DNA of 64,000 nt from Tricholomella constricta (lineage: Eukaryota; Basidiomycota; Agaricomycetes; Agaricales; Lyophyllaceae), in NCBI GenBank assembly GCA_013368375.1, contig JAACJP010000014.1:372001-436000 (forward strand), in the 5' to 3' direction. The position numbers were made by a program, and so were the translations under genes. A model generated the notes under the pieces. The model saw nothing but the letters and a program-made list of their open reading frames with translations. It was not told where the DNA came from and searched no databases. Shown piece after piece: positions 1 to 9,549 of this stretch. The stretch's first letter is position 1, and every line of letters begins with the position of its first letter.

Positions 1-591
1 GTACGCTCATCAGTTATATAGCTAGGGGTTTAAGCTTAAGGATGGAGGTTCTTGTTTGGTTATTCTGATTTGCAATATCTTATCAATTTAATATAGTCTG
101 TGCTTCACGTCACCATCTTCCTAGTTGTGCGATTAGTACCCGAAGTACTAGGAACTCGTCCAGGTCGGCATCAAGCACTGAAGCAGCGTCGCCGTTTGAC
201 CGTAACCATCAAGTCATCATATTCTTCAGAATAAATGTTAATCACTTACTAATTTTAACTTTAGACCTACGGCAATGCGCCATTATCGTCACATTAAATT
301 ATCGTTCGAGCGTGAAGGCCTCGAGATGCAGGACAAAGCAAGATGTAACGTCAAGGAAGACATTTCACGTACCATGTGCTCATGCAGGGTCGAAATTAGT
401 CGATGGACATGATATCGCCGGGCTGTGCTGGAACTGCGCCTCCATTGTTATGCGATAAGTTGGTAGCAACCGTGCGCTTGTGATGGGAGCCGAATCTGTT
501 AAAAGACGGGGACATCCCCGTCGCCTTGTATCAGTTTCTTCTCCACGACTTTTACGACCTTTCACGACTTCTTGACATATAACCACTTGTT
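1..591. other. Intergenic, no gene seen
   Basis: I see no supportable coding sequence on either strand. The right part is presumably the promoter of the metalloprotease that starts at 592, but no convincing TATA box is visible. Confidence 0.5.
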
Positions 592-1790
592 ATGCTTTCT
601 TCAATTTTCCTCACTTTCCTTCTCGGTTCTTCCGCGTGCCTCGGCGCACCACACTTCCACAAAAGAGGGGCTGGTACTCTCTCAAGGTAATAAAGAATAA
701 CTACCCTTCTTTGTTGCGCCAGCGCTAAAAATGTATTCTAGGAACTGTGGTGTCCACATTAGCGACGAAAGGCTCGCGAGCGCGGAGCGCAAATTCACGG
801 CCTCGCGGATGCCCCCCGGTGACCCCAATGCGACCGCTGAAATCGACGTCCACTTCCATGTTGTGAGCGCGAATAAGACCTTAGAAGGTGGCTGGATCCC
901 GTGAGCCAATTAGTTCCCCGTCCGAGAGCATCAAACTTATGCCCAGCGCAGAGAGTCCCAAATAAAAGATCAGATGGACGTCCTGAACATGGACTACGCG
1001 ACAACAGGCCTGAAATGGAAATTAGTCAATACCACGCGTATCTTGAGCAAGGAATGGTTCGAGGGCGTCGCGCCTGAGAGGTCCGTCGCCCATGAGCTTC
1101 TTAAATTGCTGTCGCTCACGTCGGTTCTCCAGCCCAGAAAACACTGCTCTTAAGCAAGTTTTCAGAGCTGGGAATGAGTCCACTCTCAACGTCTACACTG
1201 TCGGGTGAAGCCATTCGTGATATTCTTCTAGGGATTTCGTCATTGACGTAGGTTTTGAAGGTTCATCTCAAACCCCGCTGCACAAGGCTTGCTCGGATAT
1301 GCAACTTTCCCTGCCGATTACCGATCAAACCCCAAAGACGACGGGGTAGTCATTCTTTACCGCACCCTTCCTAAGGGAACCGCCGCTCCTTTCAACTTGG
1401 GCCGTACGCTGACCCACGAGGTCGGACACTGGGTTGGGCTCTACCATACCTTCCAGGTACGCAGCATAAACCTCGCCACATCGGAACCCGAGTTGACGTA
1501 TCTCGACATTAGGGTGGTTGCGAGGGCGCCGGAGATTCAGTTGACGACACAGCTCCTGAACAGTCACCCGCTAATGGATGCCCGCTCAAACGTGATACTT
1601 GCCCTGGTGGCGAAGTTGACCCGATCAGTAAGTCTGCCTTATAATTATTCCAACCTGCGTTCGTAGCTGATCACAGCGTTTAGGCAATTTCATGGATTAC
1701 ACCGACGATTCATGTATGAGTGAGTTCACCCCAGGCCAGGCAACGCGCATGAGGGCGCAATGTAGAACCTATCGCGGAATCAAAGTTTGA
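592..1790 (+). CDS. Secreted M43 (pappalysin-like) metalloprotease, 7 exons
   Basis: Predicted secreted zinc endopeptidase of family M43. Exons by GT-AG splicing and frame: 592-686, 742-900, 952-1080, 1133-1204, 1261-1456, 1513-1627 and 1684-1790, giving about 290 residues with no lesion. The start opens a signal peptide (hydrophobic stretch ending around CLGAP). The zinc motif [11 protein letters not shown] is in exon 5 and gives the HExxHxxGxxH ligands. Exon 7 carries the NFMDYTDD region with the Met-turn methionine of metzincins, and the cysteines in GGCEGAG, NGCPL, RDTCP and DSCM are placed as in fungal secreted members. The family is known for extracellular proteolysis; the substrate is unknown. 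Introns are 50-60 bp. It is the best-supported host gene in the window. Confidence 0.9.
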
Positions 1791-2345
1791 AGATTTCTTT
1801 CCACACTTGTACGATCAACAAACCCATCATTGAACACTGCATCACCAAAGTTACCGCAATGTAGAGTACTGTATCATTATCCGCCCTGCAATGTACTTAT
1901 ATCGAAATACATTTTAGACTCCAGAGACATTTAGAACGCTCCTTTTTCCCGATGAAGCTTAGTACTTTGTTTGCTAATGCATGGCACATTTGGCGCGCGA
2001 TACCTACAACGAGCGACGCGTCGCGAAAATATAGCACGTGACGGTGGTGTTTGATCACGAGGCGTGTTTCCCTGCCCGACGTGAAGAGCTTTAAATTCGC
2101 TGCCTTGACTAGACTCGTGTCAGGCTCTTGTCATGATCAATGAATTTTGTCATTGTCTCCAGAGACCCAGATAATCTTTGTTGACGCTTCCACATAACCA
2201 CGTTGCTGTGATAACTACTCTACCGGATGATGATCCATCCGGACCGAACGCAGCGGGTGGATCGCGCAGGTCGCTCGGCATACGCATCCATCGCAGTCTC
2301 TATCTGAAATCATTGCCCCACGAAGCATTCGTTCCAACGCTCAAA
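1791..2345. other. Intergenic, no gene seen
   Basis: Spacer between the metalloprotease and the flavoprotein gene. It contains CACGTG-like words (around 2035) but no supportable ORF. An open frame upstream of 2346 could extend the next gene by 56 codons, but that part looks non-coding. Confidence 0.45.
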
Positions 2346-3440
2346 ATGTCCTCTAACCCGCAGTTCGACTCCTCGAAAGGGTTCAGTATTACTGGTCCGC
2401 CCAATCCATCCTGGGCCTATGGGCAAAATGTAGATGCTACTCCTGGAGGTCGAGAATGGTTGGAAGGCGAAAAGGCTGGCTGGAAAACGGTGGATACTGC
2501 GATAGAGGACCCTCAGTACGTTCATCTGTCCGCTAATTAGGGAATGTCGTTTTGCTTATCGAGCCGTTGTGAATCTCAAGTAAGCTTTATGGACTTATGA
2601 TAAGCGGGATTGTCCCAAGACCTGTTGCGTTTGTTTCCACGATTTCGGAGGATGGAAGCACGAATCTCGCGCCGTTCAGGTGAGTCGTGCTTTTCTCGCC
2701 CAAAGAAAAGGTGCTGACGCCAGCAAAGTTGGTTCAACCAAGTATGCCCTTGTTGTCTTGAAGTAGATTGGTCCAACCAACTTTTTGTTTATGACTAGGT
2801 TTCAGCTTTTCCGCCTGTGATTTCGGTATCTTGCACCAGGAGCGCGGACCTCACGCGCGTCAAAGACACCGTGAGGAACATCAAGGACACGAAGGGGTTC
2901 ACGGTCAATATCATCAGCGAGCCTTGGGTTGCGCAAGCGAATGTCTCTTCCGTAGACGCACCAGAAGGCTTCAGCGAATGGCCCATAAGTGGGCTGACGA
3001 AGCAGCCAAGTGCAAGTCCCGTTGCAGATGCTATTCTTTTCATCAAGCTAAGAGAATCGCAGATCCATGTCAAAGCTCCTCGCGTCAAAGAAAGCGCCTT
3101 CAGCATGGAATGCGAGGTATTCGTTCAGACGCTTGACCTAAATCTCATCAATGTGCTGATTTCTCATACTTCGAAGCTACTTCAAGCAATTGACATCCAA
3201 GACCCCGTCAGCTCAGAAGTCACGACCACACTGATCCTAGGCTCGGTCAAATACATCCATGTCCGCAACGACGTGTTGAATGAGAGGGGAGGTATTGATC
3301 CTGCGAAATTCAAGCCTGTGGCCAGAATGGGAGGTACGCTCTACGCCAGAATCAACGACGGCTACAACATCGAACGATACAACTGGCGAGAACACGAGAA
3401 ACCCATTCGCGATTCTATTCTATCGAAATCGGACTTGTAG
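2346..3440 (+). CDS. Flavin reductase-like FMN-binding protein, 4 exons with 13-nt microexon
   Basis: Predicted FMN-binding split-barrel protein of the flavin reductase-like (DIM6/NTAB) family; electron donor and substrate are not predictable. Exons: 2346-2515, 2581-2679, 2729-2741 and 2799-3440, about 307 residues. Exon 2 reads MISGIVPRPVAFVSTISEDG, the family hallmark of flavin binding. The microexon supplies SWFNQ and exon 4 continues VSAFPPVISVS, so the 13-nt exon is needed to keep the family block APFSWFN-VS-PP-ISVS. Later blocks FTVNIISEPW, VDAPEGFSEW and GGTLYARI also fit. Start chosen at MSSNPQFD because the upstream open frame has no family similarity. The intron after the microexon holds a near copy of it at 2768-2780. 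Confidence 0.88.
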
Positions 3441-4537
3441 AACCCAAGGCGGCCGGCGGTCAGCAGTTGAAATCATTACCTTATGCCAGGAACAGAGGTT
3501 GTGCGATGTATTGATCCACTGACTCGAATGTTTAGACATCCAACTCGGCTGTCGACGATATTTCCATTGGAGGCTATGTTCGAGTTTCCCACTCCACGAC
3601 ATCTTTCTTGTTCCATCGTCTGATCGGCCTCTCGAAACTTGGTCCTCGGTCCTTTGTAATTTGCTTAGCGCTCTCTGGATTCATACAACAGTCTTGCTCC
3701 TCTTCACGCATGTCAACCTACTTCCAAACCGCAGGCTTGTCGGAGCGGAGGGCCCGGACACTCGATGATCCGGAGTGACAAAGCCCGAAACCTCTGTTCA
3801 CTCACCAGAAGGAACCGAGGAAGATTAAGAGGCAATAGCTTGGATTTGAGTTTCTTCCCGTTTGACACAAGTGTGATGTCTCTTCTTTGCCTGTCTAATG
3901 TTTGTATTGTGCCGATGCTGCCGATGGAACAACTAGTGAGCGCTCCCCCGTGAACCTCTCAGATCATTGATTTGATATCCCAAGCATACACAGATGCTTC
4001 ATCTATTTCCTTCGACCAACGTCATAAGACCCGCGCCACAGTCGAGAAGGGGCATTTACGTTGAAGGGAAGAGTACATGGCCACTTGGCATCCTTTGGCG
4101 CTTCTTTCAGGCGTCGCATTTCACTCAGTGGTAGCTCTCTCTGACTCTACAAAACTGCGTGTCGATTCAGTGGGTTTTGTGACTTGGTCGTCCTGATCTT
4201 CTAGGACTCCTCATTCCCCGATACCATGATGTTCCCGGAAGCGACATGACTTGGCCAAGCTTCAATCATGTCAGACATAACTTTGACACACCCCTCAGCG
4301 CCTCACACATCATGAAAATTTCCATGTCTTCCTTTCAATTACTCGCGCGTTATCGTTATTGTATCTCCTAACGGCCTAACCCTGCACACGCCACGGACCA
4401 CTTGACCCATTGCCACACAATCCATCTGCTCAACGGATGTCAAACTAAAAGATGAACGCGCGACCAATTCAATCCGCCGGCCGATGGTACAACGGTCAAC
4501 TCAGCCCTTTTGAACATATTCTTCTCCCTGGGATTTG
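3441..4537. other. Intergenic, no gene seen
   Basis: About 1.1 kb with only short, low-quality ORFs. The last 200 bp are probably the promoter of the small secreted protein gene. Confidence 0.5.
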
Positions 4538-4543
4538 TATAAA
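4538..4543 (+). promoter_or_regulatory. TATA box of the small secreted protein gene
   Basis: TATAAA followed by AGGCGGCC, 66-72 bp upstream of the ATG at 4610. The spacing suits a 5' leader of about 40 nt. Confidence 0.6.
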
Positions 4544-4609
4544 GGCGGCCCATCCTGAAGCCTCAAACCCCAGCTCAATTGCTAATCTTCACGGAAACTA
4601 CTCTCAAAG

Positions 4610-5065
4610 ATGTTCAAGCTCTTCTCCATCGTTGCCGTCGCTATCGCCAGCGCCTCCCTCGTCGTACGTCTCTCTACCACTCCATCATTTCACACAACCC
4701 TCACGCAGTATGTATCATCCACCTCAACAGGCCGCCGGAGGCGATCTCAAGCTGTGCACCAAGATCAACCTCACCGGGGAATGCTTCATCCTGAGCTACC
4801 TCAACAACGAATGCATCGAGCTCAACTCCGTGCTCGACGACCATGTCCGCAGCGTCGACCCCGTCGGCGACGGCCACAAGTGCTACCTCTTCGAGTCAGC
4901 GCAAAATTCTCTCTTACGATTCTCCGAGTCATCACCGCTCATACTGTGACTTTGACTTCTAGGGACCAAGGATGCAGTGGCGACCACTTTGATTTTACCA
5001 AGCATCACAATGATCTCGGCTCCTTCAATGATTTGGCGAGCTCCTTCTACTGCAACAATGCTTGA
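4610..5065 (+). CDS. Small secreted six-cysteine protein
   Basis: Three exons (4610-4663, 4731-4894, 4963-5065) encode about 106 residues. The first 18 residues are a signal peptide (MFKLFSIVAVAIASASLV), ending at the first intron, followed by a small AAGG-type cleavage region. The mature part of about 85 residues has six cysteines in the contexts LCTK, GECF, NECI, KCYL, QGCS and FYCNN, enough for three disulfides, plus aromatic/Gly spacing such as DHFDFT and GSFND that recalls beta/gamma-crystallin-like folds of small fungal secreted proteins; the fold is inference only. A good TATA box lies upstream. Size, secretion and cysteine content fit an effector-like or defence-type protein, but no function can be assigned. 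Confidence 0.8.
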   Translation: MFKLFSIVAVAIASASLVVRLSTTPSFHTTLTQYVSSTSTGRRRRSQAVHQDQPHRGMLHPELPQQRMHRAQLRARRPCPQRRPRRRRPQVLPLRVSAKFSLTILRVITAHTVTLTSRDQGCSGDHFDFTKHHNDLGSFNDLASSFYCNNA

Positions 5066-7175
5066 AGGGCGGTACCGCTCCGGAAAGCTGGCTCTGCTTG
5101 CTCGGGTAAGATGTGTTGTCATGAAGCAGGGCTTAAGCTCATCGCGAGATCTTTGTAGGCGTATTATTATGGCTCCTCTTTTTCATCGATTGGGATACTT
5201 CTGCCGTGCAAGGGGGTCGGTCAGCTTTGCCTTTCTCCTTCTTTCCTTCTAGCTTGGAAATTCCTTGGTACTGTCTAGTATCTAGTATGCCTAGTATGTG
5301 CGCTGTATGTATAAAATCCAATTCACCCGTGTTTTCATCGTTGGTAAGCACCTGATGCAATTAACTCCTACAGCAACACATGCTTCAATCGATTGTTACA
5401 TCCAGTAGAAGCGCCCAATTGCAAGCTGCTTTTTCCAACAAACTTCCCACTCTGAACCGTTACTCGGCCGGCATCTTTCACTCCGATTTCCGACCCAGGA
5501 ATATAACCGGCATCGGCATGGTTATTTTTAGATCCGTTGTTCACCGACTGAAACGTTGAATCCCGGCGGTTTGCTTCCTGGTTGCACGCGTTCCATCACG
5601 ATTCATGCGCACGACTGCGTGGCCTAGACTTGGACGGATCCAAAAGATTTGTCTGCAATCTTTCTGCGAAGAACTCGCCTGTGTTATTGTTTTTTCATCA
5701 TTCTGAAGTATCTGCTTCTGCTTCTTCTTCTCACCGGGACATCGTCTTCGAGTTCGCAAAAATGCAATGGAGAGGAATTTTTTTGGGGGACGATTATATT
5801 CGTCTCCATACTTGCTTGTGCTTCTCGCCTTGGACTGGGGATCGTCTTCACACAACTCTGTCCTTCGAAAAGAACACTGGAGGGCCAGGTCCATCGTCGA
5901 CAAATTTCGGGACCGATGCCTCGAGAGCCCGCGGTGTTTTCATGGACGGACGACCCTCGGTGAATTTCCTTAGCGAGACTCGTTCCCTGTCACCAATATG
6001 CAGCCTTACCGAGCAGGGGCATCGTCTATTTCACAAACCACCTATCTACCTACTCTTATCTCCGACCCATGTGCGCTTAAAAAGCACAGCATTAATTACT
6101 CGGACACGGGCACCGACTCACGCGAGCGACGCTCGCCAGATCATGGCCTCGACTCTCGAGATCTTCGTGTTGTTGTGTCATTTTTGTTCTTTAGTGACGC
6201 GAATCGTGGGCGTGCATCCCGATTGTCGGGATGCATGATGATCACTGTCATCTTGTTTGTTCTACCTGACACTCATAGAGTACAACGTTCGGACCGAGCT
6301 TGGCTGTAGGCATGCCGCTGGCAGAGTCAGGTGGTTCCAGGTGACCACAAGGGCCGTACATTTTCTCGAAGCCAAGTTGCACGGATGGCGGCGAGACTCG
6401 GTGGAATTTTGTTGCATGACGTAGGGAAGCCTCTCAGCCTTGTATACAATCGCCAAGTTGAATCTCTCCGACACCGTCCAAGACTTCTTGGGTGATCGCC
6501 ACCGATCGCGTGTGCCTTTCCGACTACCTCCTTTGGTCCATGGTGTGTCGAACTGCTGCAACCTCGTGTTTTCGTCATGCTTTAATTGCTGGCGGTGCCG
6601 TGAGCCTTGCATCGACCACGACTGTTGGGCGCAAGCAACGCATGGCTAATCTCATCGCGCTGGGCGTCATGGCTTTCTTTCCAATTCAACATCAGTAGCA
6701 GAATCATATGGAGCGCCTCCATCCTTCGATGATCTCTTCCACACAATGCCACCCACTGAGACAGCCTCTCCGAGACTCCCCGCAACGGGAGGTCGGACTA
6801 CTTAGGAATGCCAATCATGAATGTCATTTTTGAACAAAGATCATTTTCGGTTGACCATCCTTCTGAACCTTCTTCTGCCCCATGCTCATGACCCGTTCTC
6901 GCCTCTTTTATCAGCATAATGCCTCCATTCTAGCCTCGAAAAGGTATTTTTCGAACATATTCACGTGCACGTGTCCTCCGTATTCGGGCATAAGCCAAGA
7001 TCCCTGCGTGAGGCAAAGAGCCGTGAGCCAGCGCCTGAGAGCCTAAGATTGCTGTGAAGAAGGGATCCAGGGTTCTTTTTTGACTGCTTATGGCACCCCT
7101 AAATAAGCCAGGTCCCATTTGGTCCGAGCTCAAGAAGTACATCTTTGCCCTCGTGGCCAGTGCATGTCATTAGAC
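5066..7175. other. Intergenic, no gene supported
   Basis: 2.1 kb with open frames up to 218 codons (5582-6238, plus) that lack domains, signal peptides or a splice structure. I treat them as chance ORFs. A low-level gene cannot be excluded. Confidence 0.4.
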
Positions 7176-7181
7176 TATAAA
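7176..7181 (+). promoter_or_regulatory. TATA box of the gene at 7236
   Basis: TATAAA 55 bp upstream of the proposed start codon, with no in-frame stop between that ATG and the first intron. Confidence 0.5.
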
Positions 7182-7235
7182 GACACCTGTAACGTACAGA
7201 ATGACAACTCCTAAATATCCCGCCTGTTTCGTTGT

Positions 7236-7762
7236 ATGATTCGCGACATGTCGCTGTCCTACACATCCTCGATCCCGTCAACGTCGACGCTGGGGCCTGC
7301 ACCCTATGACATGACGAACAGCTGTATGCCCCCCGTCGTCAATAGCGGCTACTTTGCGTTTGCCCGGATAAAGGGCGATGTGTGCCTTGTGCAAGGTACG
7401 CGTCCTTTCATGTCCCAATCCTCCATGCTCCCTAATTCTAACCCCAATCCCTTCATGATTGTGTAGTGTCCCTCGACACACCAGCGTCTGCTCTCACAAC
7501 CGTGGATGTAAAAATTTTCCGGCACGAATTCATCACCATATTTCGCCTTTTGGAGACAAGGACGCTTCACCCTTCCGACATCTCCATCATCGAACCCATC
7601 AACGAGTTCCACACGCGCTACGAGGAGGAGAACGGGACGGTCTTTTTGGCGAGGGAGTTGATGGGCCGCATGCAAAAGATGTCGATGGCGGAGCAACACA
7701 CGCGAGCGAGGATACCTCGGCCTCCTGGTCGGTATAGCACGCAGTCCAGTCGACACCGGTGA
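7236..7762 (+). CDS. Uncharacterised two-exon protein
   Basis: Exons 7236-7395 and 7467-7762, joined in phase 1 across a 71-bp GT-AG intron, give about 151 residues. I do not recognise the family. Exon 2 encodes a soluble, charged helical stretch (VDVKIFRHEF, FRLLETRTLHPSD, LARELMGRMQKM) and ends in a basic tail (RARIPRPPGRYSTQSSRHR). There is no signal peptide or membrane segment. Support is the TATA box 55 bp upstream, consistent splice phase and amino-acid composition; without homology it remains a prediction. Confidence 0.5.
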
Positions 7763-9041
7763 GATGGGGTTATAGTCGAAGGTTGACGTTGAGGATCGGA
7801 TCACGACGAAGACGTTTTCGGACGTTTACATGACCTCTTATGGCATCGCAGTTGTATTTTTATCTCGCATACAGTTATGTTAATTTATTATTTTCCCTCT
7901 CAAGCTTTTTGATGTATCCTTAGAGTGTGTCCGTCGAGTTGTTTTGAAACTAGGCTGCACTAGTCTTTTCTGGGGAAAGAAGTGATGCTTGTCACCAACT
8001 CCTGCTCCTGCTTGCTTCGCTCTTGAGTCTTGACTAGCCTGAAACAGAGAAGAGACTGGACAAACGGGCCTAAGCCACTGTCCCAGCAGATTACCTCCCT
8101 TTTCCTGTAATGGGGCCACGCAAAGTCTGTCTAGTTCTCGTCCAACTTCAACATCCTCGCCTTCAGCTTCAGTACTGGTTTCGCTAGTCCTGCCTTTTTT
8201 AATCTCGGACTCCGCGATGCTCTGGTGGTGGTGACTTTTACTCGTGGTTGATGCTGTGTACGTTCAACCCCACCCCTCGAGCCTTGGCATCACCTCAAAA
8301 TAGCTCCTGCGCTGCACCAGGATCCAAAGTCCTTGTACGTACGTACGTGCTTTCGAGCATGCCAGTAAGGCAGGACCTTGACTAATGTCTTCGTTTCCCC
8401 CAGCGCAGTCTTCGGACATAGAAAATGGGGAACTCGAGGTTCAGGCATTTCTCCTGGGGGTAAGAACCACGCATACTATGAATCTCTACCACCGGCCGCG
8501 GGCTTTCCTCCTGGTCTTCTGAGCATTGGCAGGTACTATGGGGCGCGGTGATTTCGAGCACCCTGATAGACATTCTCACTCCGAAAATTTCTTATCCTAA
8601 TCTCAATCATTGGTGTACAAACTCGCTCTGGCAAGCGTGTTTGATTGCCTGGACCTCGCGTGTCTTTGGTGTCTCGTCGCTCGAAGTACAGTCATTTGCC
8701 GGTCCTTGGTACAGTATCGGTCCTTGATACAAACTCCAATTTCTTTTCATCCTCTCTCGCAAGTGCCTCGGAGTTTTTTCCATAACCATTACCTTCTATA
8801 TATCAATGTATGTACCCATTCTCAATGTCATTGCTTGCGTTGAGCAAAACATATATTGTAATCTGTTGAGATTTTGCAAATTTGCAGACTTTGAGACACT
8901 GATCCAAGAGACACTTTCCCAGTTCTTCACAATTTTGGTTGATAGAATCATTCTATATACTCAATCCCATGTCTGCATGGAAGTAAATTCACCCTGTGTG
9001 CTTTTCACGGTGCGATTTGGGCCATTCATGAGGTGCACGAC
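7763..9041. other. Intergenic, no gene seen
   Basis: Contains a GTAC microsatellite (8336-8348) and, at 8687-8713, a 27-bp word whose reverse complement recurs exactly at 36225-36251. No supportable gene. Confidence 0.45.
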
Positions 9042-9046
9042 GATCA

Positions 9047-9375
9047 TGTTGGAATGCGGAGAGCACCGAACACACCCTTTGTGTCGGCTCGACCATTCAC
9101 GGTCTATTTCCTTTCATCTTACTTACAACAAAGGACTCTTTATTTACAGTACACATATATATATACCCTACCATACCTCTAGATACCCTTAGTCGCTTAT
9201 ACGAGACTAAGGGTGAGTAGTCTACATTTATCCCACTCACGGACACGTAACTAACTATAGTGTAGATACTTATCGTTCACTTATAGGTACGGTCCACAAA
9301 TAATAATAGTCGCTTATACGAGACTAAGGATACTTATCGTTCACTTATAGTGATCCAACGGTATAGATTCTAACA
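9047..9375 (+). repeat. 5' LTR of copia-1
   Basis: 329 bp. Contains TATATATATACCC (about 9155), a hairpin of CCTTAGTC and GACTAAGG arms around 9187-9213, and an internal direct repeat of the TTATCGTTCACTTATA block and of the AGTCGCTTATACGAGACTAAG block. Confidence 0.95.
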
Positions 9376-9388
9376 GGTTATGGGCCAA
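9376..9388 (+). other. Primer binding site of copia-1 (initiator tRNA-Met half-tRNA type)
   Basis: GGTTATGGGCCAA starts right after the LTR terminal CA. Its reverse complement contains GGCCCATAACC, the anticodon arm (CAU) of eukaryotic initiator tRNA-Met, as in Drosophila copia, rather than the tRNA 3' end. The same 13-mer abuts the 5' LTR of copia-2. Confidence 0.8.
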
Positions 9389-9549
9389 TCGCCGAACTCT
9401 TACTAGAGACGGCGTTAGAATCTCCACCAACCAAAAATCTCGGACCGAAAAACCGATCTTATCGGTAGATCTTATCTGACGCGCTACCGCATCAGGACAC
9501 GCGCAACGCGCACAATTCTCTTTGTCTACATACGCCTATCGCTACAGAC

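Noticed and set aside
1325..1567. Minus-strand ORF opposite the metalloprotease
   Set aside because: Shadow of exons 5 and 6 of the well-supported plus-strand gene.
5582..6238. 218-codon plus-strand ORF
   Set aside because: No domain, no splice structure, low-complexity Ser/Thr-rich translation overlapped by equally open frames; judged a chance ORF.
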